Part shown: piece after piece, positions 48,601 to 58,542 of the stretch
Layout of the letters: each line of letters begins with the position of its first letter
Numbering within the stretch: the first letter of the stretch is position 1
DNA from: Canna indica
Lineage: Eukaryota > Streptophyta > Magnoliopsida > Zingiberales > Cannaceae
DNA: 64,000 nucleotides
Direction: 5' to 3'
Assembly: GCA_034359265.1 (NCBI GenBank)
Contig: CP136890.1
Span: 78,641,501 to 78,705,500 of the forward strand
The notes under the pieces: model-generated
Seen by the model: only the letters and a program-made list of their open reading frames with translations
What the model was told of the DNA's origin: nothing
Databases searched by the model: none
Translations under genes and position numbers: made by a program

Positions 48601-48846
48601 AGAAGGACCTAGCAATGGTAGGCAAAGCATACTCAAGTATCTTATAGATATTGAGAATATTATGTATTAATCTGGACTTTATTTCATTGGTTTACATAGT
48701 TTGGTACCAAGTGGTTCAAAGCTGAAGATGCTTCTGGCTTGAGGAAGCGGATAAAAGATCTGCTCCTTGAAGTGTTTCGCAGTGCAGAGGCTGAGGGTGG
48801 TAAACCAGAGTCCACGTCTTCTGACAGCTCATCTGAAGATGATTAA
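33647..48846 (+). CDS. ULP1C/D (OTS): SUMO-specific protease, ULP1C/ULP1D (OTS1/OTS2) class
   Basis: Fourteen exons: 33647-33895, 34521-34572, 35080-35186, 35263-35513, 38071-38122, 41173-41246, 41340-41369, 41471-41566, 43572-43659, 45159-45250, 46651-46773, 47815-47929, 48510-48617 and 48700-48846. All junctions follow GT/AG and phases close to 1584 nt, 527 residues. The N-terminal half is low in complexity and probably regulatory. The C-terminal C48 peptidase domain (about 275-490) keeps the catalytic residues: His366 (HWSLV), Asp389 (LHLDSLG), Gln447 and Cys453 (YDCGLF). An acidic Ser-rich tail ends the protein. Family members remove SUMO from target proteins in the nucleus; in Arabidopsis OTS1 and OTS2 act in salt stress and light signalling. 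Arabidopsis relatives are slightly longer (about 570-585). Which paralogue this is cannot be told here. Confidence 0.93.
35921..36410. mobile_element. MITE in SUMO protease intron 4
   Basis: The inverted ends GAGGCGTTTGGTTTGTGGAA and (right end reversed) GAGGGGACATTTGGTTTGTGG bound about 490 bp of non-coding AT-rich DNA with repeated TGTTTGGTTC words. The terminal TTTGGTTTGTGGAA stretch is Tourist-like. No target duplication could be settled, so the limits may be off by several bases. Confidence 0.65.
37756..37951. mobile_element. Tourist-like MITE in SUMO protease intron 4
   Basis: The inverted ends GGGCATGTTTGTTTCG and GAAACAAACAAACCC (reversed GGGTTTGTTTGTTTC), with GGATA/TATCC words just inside both ends. 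Left flank TTA, right flank TAT, so the expected TTA duplication is imperfect. No coding capacity. Confidence 0.65.
38330..38625. mobile_element. partial GGGTCGGG-type MITE in SUMO protease intron 5
   Basis: A segment rich in TTGGGTCGGGTT and GGGTTGGGTT words ends TGTTGACACCCCTA, like the right terminus of hAT MITEs elsewhere in the window. The left end is not recognisable and no duplication was found. Confidence 0.45.
38765..40680. mobile_element. MITE-type element interrupted by a hAT element, in SUMO protease intron 5
   Basis: The left end holds TTGTTTGGTTAGCGGAAAC and the right end GTTTCGCTAACCAAACAAG, which are inverted partners. Sub-terminal GGTTTC/GAAACC words are frequent. A fragment with the same right end occurs at 45465-45522. 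The element is split by a hAT insertion at 39286-40142. Its target duplication is unclear, so the outer limits are approximate. Confidence 0.65.
39286..40142. mobile_element. hAT element (CAGGGCCGGCCC ends) in SUMO protease intron 5
   Basis: The ends CAGGGCCGGCCC and GGGCCGCCCCTG are near-perfect inverted repeats, flanked by a perfect 8-bp duplication TGTATTTG (39278-39285 and 40143-40150). CCTTAGGCC words occur near both ends. It is 857 bp long without a transposase. It sits inside the 38765-40680 element and is therefore younger. Confidence 0.92.
41961..42529. mobile_element. hAT MITE, GGGTCGGG family, copy A, in SUMO protease intron 8
   Basis: The ends TAGGGCTGTTCATGGGTCGG and (right end reversed) TAGGGCTGTTCACGGGTCGG are flanked by a perfect 8-bp duplication GATGATAT (41953-41960 and 42530-42537). 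The arms are dense in CCCGACCCGA. An unrelated GC-rich block (about 42185-42330, with GCGGCC and CGCGTCTTCCC words) fills the centre. Confidence 0.93.
42625..43024. mobile_element. hAT MITE, GGGTCGGG family, copy B, in SUMO protease intron 8
   Basis: The ends TAGGGGTGTTCACAGG and CGGGAACAGCCCTA are inverted, flanked by a perfect 8-bp duplication TTTGTCAC (42617-42624 and 43025-43032). It belongs to the same sequence family as the copy 95 bp to the left but has an AT-rich core. The duplications differ, so these are two separate insertions. Confidence 0.93.
45465..45522. mobile_element. fragment of a GGTTTCGCTAACCAAAC MITE in SUMO protease intron 10
   Basis: A short piece containing GTTTGGTTTCAATGAAACC and ending TTGGTTTCGCTAACCAAACA matches the right end of the 38765-40680 element. 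It is an isolated end without a partner. Confidence 0.6.
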
Positions 48847-49722
48847 AAACAACAACATTTTGAACCTTATAATATAACCTGTTTTGAGAACTTTTTTAGT
48901 TGGAGGAGCATGGGAAGTGAACTGCACGAGATCTACAAACGCACACAAGGTTTAGCAGGTTTTCCAGAAAAGAAGAGCATATTATGATCTGTTTGGCTCC
49001 AAGAGAAATGTGTCATCCTCGTCCAACTTTAAACCCATGTTCCATAAGATAAGGACATGTTGGGTTTAAGACAATCAAATGGATGTGCTCTGACAAAAGT
49101 GTAGCTCAAGCTTTACTGAATTTTTATAGAGGAATAGTTTCGTGAATATTTAACTGTAGCTTAGATCAGATCAGCTAGTTTTTTGCAGTGGAAAGTCTGC
49201 ATTAAATCATTAATAGGTGTATATATTTAAGCTGACCACATTTTGTAGTTAAAGGAGGTCGACAATGTACTTGATTCTTCTTTGCAGCTCTAATTGTTCT
49301 GTCTGTAGCAGTGAATCTTGATAGACATATTTGCTTTTGTAGCCATGGCAATAATGTTCGTCCCTCCTTTTGATTGGTGAAAAAATTGAACTTGGACATA
49401 ACAGCAGTCCAATCTAGTAATCTGATCAGAGATTTAGAATTGTAATTGGTCTACAGTCGGGTTTTATAAAATTGGTTGATTCTTAACATAAACATGCTGT
49501 ACACACCATTGAGTCAAATCAATCTTTGAATCTAGTATTTGCATGAATTAGATTTTATTGCACCACATGTATATACAATTATCCTTTTCAATCACTAACA
49601 ATCATAGGACACGATTAATGTCTCCTGAAAATAACATCTTCATGGCTTAATTACCATGATCAAACTGCACGCAATTTGCCCATCTTCAATTAGCTCAATC
49701 TCACGGTCGGGGCCTTCTCCTT
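48847..49722. other. convergent 3' region between the SUMO protease gene and the small membrane-protein gene
   Basis: Holds the 3' untranslated region of the plus-strand gene and, from the right, that of the minus-strand gene. No repeat or further coding region recognised; the frame at 49202-49399 (-) has no support. Confidence 0.5.
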
Positions 49723-50034
49723 TCAAGGCCTTCCAATTCCTGCATCCTTTGACATTATTCCATTCGCAGAAACTTGTTTTCCGTTGTTTACTTTAGCGGT
49801 TCTCGTCGTGGAATTCCCGAAGTGGAATGTGCCTTCCACGTCGCCATGCGAACGATGCCTGCCTGAGAAATGGCGAGTGCAGAGCCGTCCGATCACGTAG
49901 GATATCACCGCGAGCACGGCGATGGCGCCGAGAACGATGAAGACCGGGCCGAAGTTTCCCTGGGAGATATGGCCGCTGCTGGAGTTGGGAGAAGGTGGGG
50001 CGGCCATTTTTACCTTGTTGGTTTCTTTAAGCAA
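49723..50034 (-). CDS. small single-pass membrane protein, unknown function
   Basis: A single-exon frame of 103 codons. The second ATG (codon 10, at 50007) opens MAAPPSPNSSSG and is a likelier start than the first, giving about 94 residues. A Ser/Pro-rich start is followed by one hydrophobic segment, FGPVFIVLGAIAVLAVISYVIG, then a Cys, a His/Arg-rich stretch (LCTRHFSGRHRSHGD) and a hydrophilic tail. The layout fits short plant transmembrane proteins of unknown function that start MAAPP. Codon use and GC content are higher than in the AT-rich flanks, which supports a real gene. It points toward the SUMO protease gene and shares the intergenic 3' region. No enzymatic motif is visible; function unknown. 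Confidence 0.75.
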   Translation of the reverse strand: MLKETNKVKMAAPPSPNSSSGHISQGNFGPVFIVLGAIAVLAVISYVIGRLCTRHFSGRHRSHGDVEGTFHFGNSTTRTAKVNNGKQVSANGIMSKDAGIGRP

Positions 50035-50563
50035 TGAAGAGGATTATAATTTCTGGTGCTCTACTGCTTTGGGAATAAGTATGGGTTAATAATGACCGAG
50101 ACGGCTCTTTGCGAATTTAGCACCAAGTTTGGAATATATGCTATGTGCACCCAATTAAGAATGCATCAAATCGAGAAGAGGAAGAAAACATTACGGCATT
50201 GAGAAGGTTGGCATTGTAGTGCAGGAGATTATGCTTTCCTTGCATGGAAACTTAAAAAGTGTCCTCTTGAGTATTGAGCAGGTTTTCTTAATTAGGGAGT
50301 TTTTGTTTAGTGATCAAAATAATTAATCTTGATGGTAGCAGCTATACCTCCTCCATGCAATTAGGGTTGTTCAATGGGTCGACCCAACCCAATGAACCTG
50401 GGAATCCGACCTGACTTGAATCAATCGGGTTGGGTAATTGGACCGGGTTCGGTTTATTTTCATCAAACCCGACCATAATTGTGTCGGGTCTCGAACTTCA
50501 ATGTTAAAACCCGATTACCCGAGATCCGACCTGATTACCCGAATATATTTTTTAATTTTTTAA

Positions 50564-51864
50564 GGGAAAAATATCTAAAATGGTCCCTAAATTTTTTTGA
50601 AATTTTCACATTTGTCCCACAACTTTTTTTCGACTCAATTGGGTCCCTAAAGATTTGTAAACGTCACTTTGGTCTCTGGTCGTGACTTTGCCGTTAAAAG
50701 AAATCCTACGTGGCTAACGTTCTGACGACGTGGCATATGATTTAGTTGACTTTGCTTACGTGTATTTAAAATACTTACGTGGATTATTTTATCATTTATA
50801 GAATAAAATAAGATCCATTTTTTCTCTCTCCCTCCCACCATTGTCATCTTCTCCTCCTCCTCCTCCGTCGCCGTCTCCTCCTGCCCATTCACCAAACTTC
50901 CACTTTCTTCTCAAGTTATAGCTTCTTAATTAACAGCCCACATGAACATAATGGACATGCCATGTTTGGATATCCAACCAAATATGACCTTGCCTCCTTC
51001 CAAAAATCCAACAACCATGCAACACAAGTGAAGCACACATCACGTACCCCAATCTGATAACACTAACCAGAAATGGGCACACACGAGAACAAATGAGAAG
51101 AAGAAAGGGCAAGTTTGTCTAGCTCCAAGATCCAAATCACTCCGCTCTGATCTCACACGCCGTGAAAGCTGTCAGATCTCCAAAAGCCCATAGCTACTGA
51201 TCATGCACGACCAGAACTACAAACCGAGGAACGAGCGCAACATACCTTCCATGTTGGCTAGAACCCTAGTGAAGAGATTTAACACCAGGAAGAACCAAAT
51301 GAACCCACTCCACATCGCATCCTGCTCCACCACTACTGTTCATTCGCAATTAAGAAGCTCAACCTCGACGAGAAGGCAGCACCTCCCCTTGTCCATTCTT
51401 CGTGATTCTAAGGAGGAGGAGGAGGAGACGGCGAAGGAGGAGGAGGAGGCGACGAAGGAGGAGGAGGAGGCGACGACCGGCGGCGGTGGCGGAGGAGGAG
51501 ACGACCGGCAGCGGCGGAGGAGGAGGAGGGGGATGCGTCGGCGGCGGAGGAGGAGAGAAGAAAAGGAGGAGGAGGAGATGACAACAGTGGGAGGGAGAGA
51601 CAAAAAAAGTGAATCTTATTTTATTTTATAAATAATAAAATAATCCACGCAAGCATCTTTAAATACACGTAAGCAAAGTCAACTAAACTATATGCCACGT
51701 CGTCGGAACCTTAGCCATGTAGGATTTTTTTTTAACTGCAAGGTCACGACCAGGGACCAAAGTGATGTTTACAAATCTTTAGGGACCTAATTGAGTCGAA
51801 AAAAAGTTGTGAGACCAATGTAAAAATTCCGAAAAAGTTTAAGAATTATTTTAGACCTTTTCCC
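50564..51864. mobile_element. Mutator-like element with long terminal inverted repeats
   Basis: The arms of about 300 bp begin GGGAAAAATATCTAAAATGG and end ATTTTAGACCTTTTCCC. They carry shared words GGTCCCTAAA, CACTTTGGTC, CTACGTGGCTAACGTTC and TTGCTTACGTG. A perfect 9-bp duplication ATTTTTTAA flanks it (50555-50563 and 51865-51873), the size made by Mutator transposases. Inside are GGA/TCC arrays and a non-repetitive stretch at 50900-51400. No transposase is encoded. It inserted in hAT copy C. Confidence 0.93.
51412..51590 (+). repeat. GGA/GAGGAG trinucleotide array
   Basis: A low-complexity purine array next to the right arm of the Mutator-like element, mirrored by TCC runs near the left arm (50845-50885). 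Open frames through it encode Glu/Arg- or Ser/Leu-rich strings without meaning. Confidence 0.9.
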
Positions 51865-52224
51865 ATTTTTTAAAATATATTAAAATATTTAAAATTCTAT
51901 CTTGAGAAGACGTGAGCCACAACTTCTTGAGACGGGCCGCCTCTTCCCAAGACTGCCTGGCCTTGAGAAGACGTGGCCCACACGTCTTCTCGTCTTCTCG
52001 AGGTGCAGTGATGCCTTTTTAAAAAATATAATATATTTTTTATTAACGGGTGACCCGACTACCCAGCTCAACTCGTTTTCAGGCGACTCAGGTCGAATCA
52101 GGTTCAAATTCTTTTACCTTCAAACCGGACCCGACCCGACCCGACCCAGTTGCTTGTTGGTCGGGTCGGATAGATTTTTTCTCCAAATCCGATCCGACCC
52201 GGCCCGTGAACAGCCATACATGCA

Positions 52225-53753
52225 ATTCACTCACGGCTTGCTTGTAATAGGAGAGAGATGAAAAGTTTTCTTTCTATTCCTTTCTTGGTTATCTTAATTT
52301 CTAGGGTATCATAGCAAGCATGGAACTTTAGATTTTGAGTCTTAATTTGACTAGGTTTTTTTCCCCAAATTCACAAGGATATACTTGATGGTTGACATTT
52401 TTACTATCATAAATATAAGTACCCTTTATAAAATAGATATTTTTGGATTTTGCACTCAATTCAGTGTTCATTTTAGTTTTACCTTGAAATTTTAAAATTT
52501 TATCAATTTGACTCTTAGACTTTAAAAATATCAAATTGATCCTAGAAATTTAATTTGGGTTTAATTGACCATTTCATTAGAAAAAAATGCTCATGATATC
52601 TAAAATTCTATCATTTTTTAACTATATGAGAAGCACGTGTTGGTTAGGTGAAAAATATGTAAATTGAAGTGTAAATGCTCATCTGAACATGTCTTACCTT
52701 AAATTGAAGTGTTTACCTGAATTATGATGATTAGAGGCATGTGCTGTTATTCATGAGTTACGTGATGTTAGATTAGATTTGATGTTGGTTGCATTCCTGT
52801 TTCTAGCTATTGGCTATGTATATCACATATGTTTGGTATTGTCGTGGGCATTTATATACATGTGACTGTTTGTTATGGTTGTGAGGTTTAAATATGCATG
52901 TTGCATGTTATGATCTATTATTGGACAGTGACCCTAGACATTATTATTGGGCTCGTTAATTATGGGCATATTGGGGGCTTTGGTCTGTGGATATTATTAT
53001 TGGCCCAAGGAGTATGAACGATGACACTAGTGATCATGATTTACACACAAGGTGTGAGTGTACGAGGTCGATGTGTGAGATGCCAACGGGTTATCCTTTG
53101 GATAGTCGCATTTCTTGCTAGAGCGGATTTGAGGTGCCACTCTTGATGCCCGAGAGTGCTAGAAAACCCAACTTGTCCATAATGCTCTTGATTGGGTCTA
53201 TGACTAATTATATGCATGCATACATTAGTCGTTGGTTCCATATATGAAATCAAAGTTGGTATTGCATGTGTGGTAGGAACATATGATTATATATGTTGGT
53301 AAGGTGCATATTGTTGCATTAAAAATTATCATGGCATAATGTTTGAGTTAATTTTACTATTGTCATATTGAGAAATCCTACTTAGTCTTTTGCTGACCTT
53401 GTTTGCTTTTGCATCGGATTCACATGTATAATGGTAGTGCGAAATGAGGTAGCTAGAGTCCTAGAGGAGGAGTAGAGGCTTGCGGCTTGTTGATTAGTTA
53501 TTTTCCTTTGAGCCTGTCATTAGAATTGATTGTTGAACTTTTGTTATTAAGAACAATATTGTTGCACTGGTCATGTTGAATTGGTCATTAACCGCACTTA
53601 GTCATTTGATTGTTCTAGTTGATAATTTTACTTCGAAATTCATATAACTATTCCGATGCAAGGTGTTCCTCAATTTTATGGTGTATTTGATTAGATTCCT
53701 ATTACATTATGTCTAAGTTACATCCTCTATTCGGGGATAGTCCTAGGTGAGGT
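52225..53753. other. DNA between hAT copy C and the gypsy LTR, possible gypsy 3' region
   Basis: No open frame is convincing. From about 52740 the text changes to a GTTGTGAGG, GGTGTGAGTGTACGAGG, GAGGTGCCACTC style with raised GC and many direct GCATGTTG-like words. It resembles the untranslated 3' interior of large gypsy elements and runs up to a purine-ending GGTGAGG just before the TGTAATATCC terminus at 53754. Confidence 0.35.
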
Positions 53754-54890
53754 TGTAATATCCTAGATATTTAAATTTATTATTTTTCCTCTTATATGTG
53801 TGTTTGCCAGCCTAGCGGACTAGTTCGTGGTCGAGCCGATTCGACTCATGGTCCGGAGCAAGCTTGCGAGCTCGGGTAAGTAGAATATGAATTTATGAAT
53901 TTTAGGTTTGGGTAGTTGAAATTATTTAATTTGATGTTGTGTGTGCATAATTGTTAATTATGTTCATGTTGGTGTATTTAATTAATTGCTTGTGATTTAT
54001 TAGAATAAGTTTAATTAAATTAATTAAGTCTATCGGGTTAGCGGGTTTGGTTTTGGCTTAAGGTGGATGCGGGTTTTGGATTAAGTTGTTTAAGGGGTTA
54101 AGGTTGAGGAGGGAGTATAAAACCCCCTCCCCATGGCTTGTGGCACCTATTTTTGGAGCCACCCAAAGAATCGAGAAAGGGAGCCCAGCCGCCAGCCCCC
54201 TTTCCCTTTTTCCCTTGGAGCCACTGCCACCTAGAGCTGAGCCGAGCTGCTTGCTTTCTCTTCCTCTTCCTCTCCTCCTTCCTTTCCTTTGGAGCCGAGC
54301 CGAGAGGAGCCAGTCGAAGCCAGCCCCTCTCCTTCCCCTCTCTCCCTCTCTCCAAGCCAGCGGCTTGGAGTGAGCCGCCGCCCCTTTGTCCCCTTTTCTT
54401 GAGTCGAGCCACCACCCTTTTGAAGCCGGATTCGAGGGTCGTCATCTAGGATCTCTTATTTAATCTTCTTCCAATTAAGGTGAGTGGTTTACCTCCCTCT
54501 CTTCGGGTTTTGTTCGAAATCTTGGAGCCGTTCTTGGCGGCTCGGTGTTTTTGTTCGTTCTTGGATTTTTCTTCGAGTTCTTCCCATATTTTCTTGAAGT
54601 TGTGCTTGAGGAGACCCTAATCTCCCCTTTATGGGGCTCAACAGCCATAGGGTAAACCTAGGGGTGCTCGACCAAGGGGGAAATCGGGGTCGCCCTCAAG
54701 GTGTTCGATGAAAAGCTCGAATGACTTTCTTGTTTCCCTTGATACACAAATCTTGATCTATTCTCCTAATTTAGGATTCTTGATTGTGGATTTCTTGCTT
54801 AGAATTAAATCTGTGATTTTTGGGTAGAAATCATGTGGTAGGATTAAGATCTTGATGTTGATGCTTATGGGTTCTTGAGAAGGGGGTTCT
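53754..54890 (+). repeat. probable Ty3/gypsy LTR and leader
   Basis: Begins TGTAATATCC, a frequent start of LTRs in Tekay/Del-type plant gypsy elements, and leads into a gag remnant at 54901. Within it are AT-rich sequence to about 54080, then a GC- and CT-rich region (54120-54440) after a TATAAAA box at about 54116 that would suit an LTR promoter. The LTR end and primer site could not be placed, and the partner LTR is not in the window. Confidence 0.5.
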
Positions 54891-54900
54891 TGATGTTTAG

Positions 54901-55059
54901 CGCCGAGGCCGGGGCTGGGGTCGGGGGAGACCACCGCAGGCCCGAGAGGATGTGAGACATGATCCCATGGTTGTTCAGTTGCAGGTCCGAGTGGCTGAGT
55001 TGACTGAGGCACTCCGTAGGGAGGAGGAACTGGGACAGTCCCAGGATAGCACAGCTTGA
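54901..55059 (+). pseudogene. Ty3/gypsy gag N-terminal remnant
   Basis: A plus-strand frame reads RRGRGWGRGRPPQ, then DPMVVQLQVRVAELTEALRR, then a stop at 55057-55059. The Arg/Gly-rich start followed by an amphipathic VAELTEAL helix is typical of Tekay/Del gag. A stop lies just before it in frame, and most of gag is missing before the zinc knuckle at 55445. Confidence 0.7.
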
Positions 55060-55399
55060 GGCCGTGAATGCCCTGCTAGTGGGTGAACCATTTTGGGGGC
55101 TACCTTTGTATGGGAACCTGGGTTAGAGATCATTGCAATATTTGCTTAGAATCTTGATCGATTAATTGAGTCTCGTCATATAGTTTAAATATTTATGGTA
55201 CAGTATGGTTAGGGCGGCCCTAGGGATCCTAGGGGGGCCGGTTGATAGAGTTCTGCATAAGGGATCTGCAAGGGTCGGCTGATGGTAAATTTCCCCTATA
55301 GCTGAAATTTTGGATTGATTGAAGGATCTTTCCCTTAGATTTCAGGAAATATAAATTATGGGTGAAGAGTGACCTTATGCTTAAGGGTCATGATTATGT

Positions 55400-56524
55400 G
55401 CGACCAGAGTTGAGCGGGACCCAGAGCAGTTTCGCTCTGAGGCATGTTTTGGGTGTGGACAGGCTGGGCATTACAAAAATTATTGTCCTAGCAAGACCAG
55501 TCAGCAGCCTGATAAGACCAGAGGAAATACACCGATGTTAGTGGGTTCCGTAGCTCAGAGGGGTCAGACTCAGGGTGGAGACCAGCGAGCTGGTGGTTTA
55601 GAGAGGCCTGTTGCACGAGTGTTTGCTATGAACCAAGAGGGCGCTGAGGCATCCAGGGCAGTGGTGTCAGGTAATATTGTGGTTGGGTCTGCTATTGCAT
55701 ATGTCTTGTTTGATCCGGGTGCTACTCACTCTTTTGTATCTATTTTGTTTGCTGCTAAGTTGTCAAGGGTACCTTCTGTGCTTGAGTTACCTCTTGTGGT
55801 GTCTACGCCTTCGAGCGTTTCTGTGATGGCAGAGATAGTCTTTCAAGGCTGCGAGGTTGTCATTTGTGGGCATTTGTTGATAGCCGGTTTGACACTCTTG
55901 CCGATGCTGGAGCTTGACATAATTTTGGGCATGGGCTGGTTGGCGGACCATTTCGCCTTAGTGGATTGCAAGGCTAAGACTGTGACCTTTAGTAAGCCCG
56001 GATTGCCCCAGTTTACCTTCCAAGGTGAGGGAAGGGGTGAGCCGTTGATGGTGATATCAACTCTTAAGTCCCGAAAGTTACTCTTTGGCGGATGTCAGTC
56101 ATTTTTGGCCTTTGTGTCAGTGGTGGAGGAAGGCGAAGGTACGACCAAAGACATCGGGGGGACGCCTGTGGTGTGCGGGTTCTCTGATGTGTTTCCGGAG
56201 GAGTTTCCAGGGTTACCTCTAGAGAGAGAGATCAAATTCTGTATCGATTTGCAGCCAGGGGTGAAGCCGATCTCCATTCCTCCGTATCGGATGGCACAAG
56301 TTGAGTTGAGGGAGTTGAAGTCCCAGTTACAAGAGCTACTTGATCTGGGTTTCATTCGCCCCCAGTGTTTCACATTGGGTGCTCCAGTGCTCTTTGTAAA
56401 GAAGAATGATGGGTCCATGCGGATGTGCATTGATTACCGACAACTTAATAAGGTAACAGTGAAGAATCGGTACTCGTTGCCCAAGATTGATGACCTATTT
56501 GATCATCTTCAGGGAGCTCAGTGA
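55400..56524 (+). pseudogene. Ty3/gypsy gag zinc knuckle, protease and N-terminal reverse transcriptase
   Basis: One long frame holds a CCHC knuckle ([14 protein letters not shown], 55445-55486). It is followed by an aspartic protease with [12 protein letters not shown] (the first Asp kept, Ser of D-S-G replaced by Pro), a spacer, and the start of reverse transcriptase with [40 protein letters not shown] and [18 protein letters not shown] at 56522-56524 ends the frame where the family continues with FSKIDLRSGYHQ. The lineage is most likely Tekay/Del (chromovirus). Confidence 0.9.
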
Positions 56525-57126
56525 TTTTCTAAGATTGACCTACGGTCAGGGTATCATCAGTTGATGATCTAGGACAGTGACATCCCTAAGATTGCTTTTA
56601 GGTCGAGGTATGGGCATTTTGAGTTCTTGGTGATGTCGATCCTTCCGGTTGACTAATGCACCTGCAGCATTTATGGACCTAATGAACCGAGTGTTCAGGG
56701 AATTCTTGGATAAATTTATGATTGTGTTTATTGATGATATCTTGATTTATTCCAGGAGCAGGGAGGAGCATGTTGAGCACTTGAGGGTAGTTCTGGAAAC
56801 TCTCAGGGAGCACAGATTGTATGCCAAATTCTCCAAGTGCGAGTTCTGATTGGAGAGTGTTGGATTCCTTAGCCATGTGGTGTCCAGGGAACGGGTAAAG
56901 GTGGACCCCGCAAAGATAGAAGCAGTTCAAAATTGGAAGAGACCGACTAATGTCACTGAGATCCGCAGTTTCCTAGGGTTGACAGGTAACTACAAAAAGT
57001 TTGTGGAGAATTTCTCCAGGATTGCAACGCCTTTGACCCGCCTGACTCAGAAAAAGGTCAAGTTTGAATGAGACAGTAAGTGCGAGGAGAGCATTCTGAA
57101 ACTCAAGGACCGCTTGACGTCGACAC
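56525..57126 (+). pseudogene. Ty3/gypsy reverse transcriptase / RNase H, broken
   Basis: Continues in pieces: SKIDLRSGYHQL, a stop, [19 protein letters not shown], a frameshift near 56640, then [28 protein letters not shown] (the catalytic F/YxDD box), a stop at 56847-56849, then VKVDPAKIEAVQNWKRPTNV and RSFLGLTGNYKKFV, another stop at 57069-57071, and the start of the RNase H region. The sequence stops abruptly at 57126 where the copia LTR begins. Confidence 0.9.
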
Positions 57127-58542
57127 TGTTGGGGGGGGTGAATAGTGTCAATTCCCTTTTTAAATTTCTTTTAATTTAATTTTGTCTTAGCTTAATGGAA
57201 TTATTTTTTAATGAATAATATGATCACAATTCAATCACAATAATGAAAGCGAGTAAAGAGCAATGCAAACAAAGCAATTTATAGTGGTTCGGCCAATCGC
57301 CTACTCCACTACCTTGGCTCCTTACCAAGGATTTCTAAACACTACATTATAGATTTTATGTTTCCCTTTGAATACACTTGAGGACACCCTTCTCCCTCAT
57401 TTGGAGAACACCTCAATCCTATTCACCTAGGCAAAACACAAATCTACAAAGTTGACCCTAAGTGTTTCCTAGCACACCTAGCAAGCTATCTTAACGAGAG
57501 AACAAGTTTCAATAAAGATTAAATACAAGGAAAGAGCTAGTGAAAGAAAAATTGAACCAAGCTTCTTTCCACCACCTTCTTTTCTTCAACTTGCAAATGG
57601 ATGATGACTTCAATGAATGCGGCACAGTTGAAGCAGAGAGAAGCGCCTGGAAGATGTTGAGATTGGGAGCAGAGAGCCCACGAGTGCTTTGATCGTATGG
57701 AGGCTTGGAGAACTTCTTTAAATGCTTAATAAAATTTCTAAGAGTAATTAAAGATGGTAGGTGAGGGGTATTTATAACCCCCTCAGACGAACGGCCATTC
57801 AACGGATAAAAAATCGACTGTTGAAGCCGTTCGGTCGCAAGGCCGGTCGATCAGTCGGTCGACCGATGAATCGACCGCTAGTGCGACCGCTTGCAGCTAA
57901 GAGAGGCCGGTCAACCGACGAGTCGACCGCCAACAATTCTTCCGTCACCCGATCGACCCGTCGATCGACCGATTGGCTGCAGCGAGTCGCGCTAACATAT
58001 GATTAGTCGACCGATTGGTCGACCACTACTCTCGGGCGATTTTTCGCCCCTGTCGGTCGACCGACGCAGCCTATCTATTCTGTCGTTGCCACCTTCAGTT
58101 GACCGAATGCCTCGGCCAAGTTCTAGCGATCTTCGGTTGACCAGTCGGTCGACCGAATAGGTTGCTGCGCCATTCTAATGCCTCATTCGGTCGACCGACC
58201 GGTCGACCGAACCCAGGCTGAGGATGTTTAGATCCTTATATTTTTTCATGCCATTTCTAAGGGTTTGGTTACCAAGTTTCAACTTGGATAACCTTACATT
58301 TTAGGCTTGGGATAAACTATCCTAAGGATATTACATTGAATCTACTTGACTTAATCCCCGAGCCTTTCTTCAACGTCTTCTTCTTTCGTTTATTTGACGA
58401 TGTTTTCCGTCGTCTTGATTGAACGGATTTGGCATGAGTATCGCAACCTCAACCTGAACTCAAAACTTCATACTAGAATTAAATACATGTTTGTTATCAT
58501 TAAAATAAAGATCGAGGCTTAAGAGAGACCCTTAAGCCAACA
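57127..58542 (-). repeat. 3' LTR of the copia element (1416 bp)
   Basis: Begins TGTTGG and ends CCAACA on the plus strand. Its first about 110 bp match the 5' LTR at 63878 onward, except for a deletion of about 20 bp near the terminus (the TGGACCTTGACACTAGAAG stretch is missing) and a few substitutions. It contains a palindrome array at 57825-58215. Confidence 0.93.
57825..58215. repeat. array of TCGGTCGACCGA-type palindromes in the copia LTR
   Basis: More than a dozen words of the GGTCGACCGA/TCGGTCGACC type occur in about 390 bp, many within larger inverted pairs, for example TCGGTCGACCGACCGGTCGA at about 58189-58208. They are spaced 15-45 bp apart with other text between. GC content is far above that of the flanking LTR. 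Confidence 0.85.

Larger units (their letters stand above)
50366..52211. mobile_element. hAT MITE, GGGTCGGG family, copy C, split by a Mutator-like element
   Basis: The ends TAGGGTTGTTCAATGGGTCG and CCGTGAACAGCCATA are inverted and match copies A and B. They are flanked by the 8-bp duplication CATGCAAT on both sides (just before 50366 and just after the right end at about 52218; the right limit may lie a few bases further than given). The centre has a GCGTCTTCTCGAG-type block like that of copy A and is interrupted at 50564-51864. Confidence 0.85.

Noticed and set aside
54086..54449. Frames of about 100 codons on both strands in a CT-rich region
   Set aside because: They follow a TATAAAA box inside the probable gypsy LTR or leader. 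Composition-driven and without motif.
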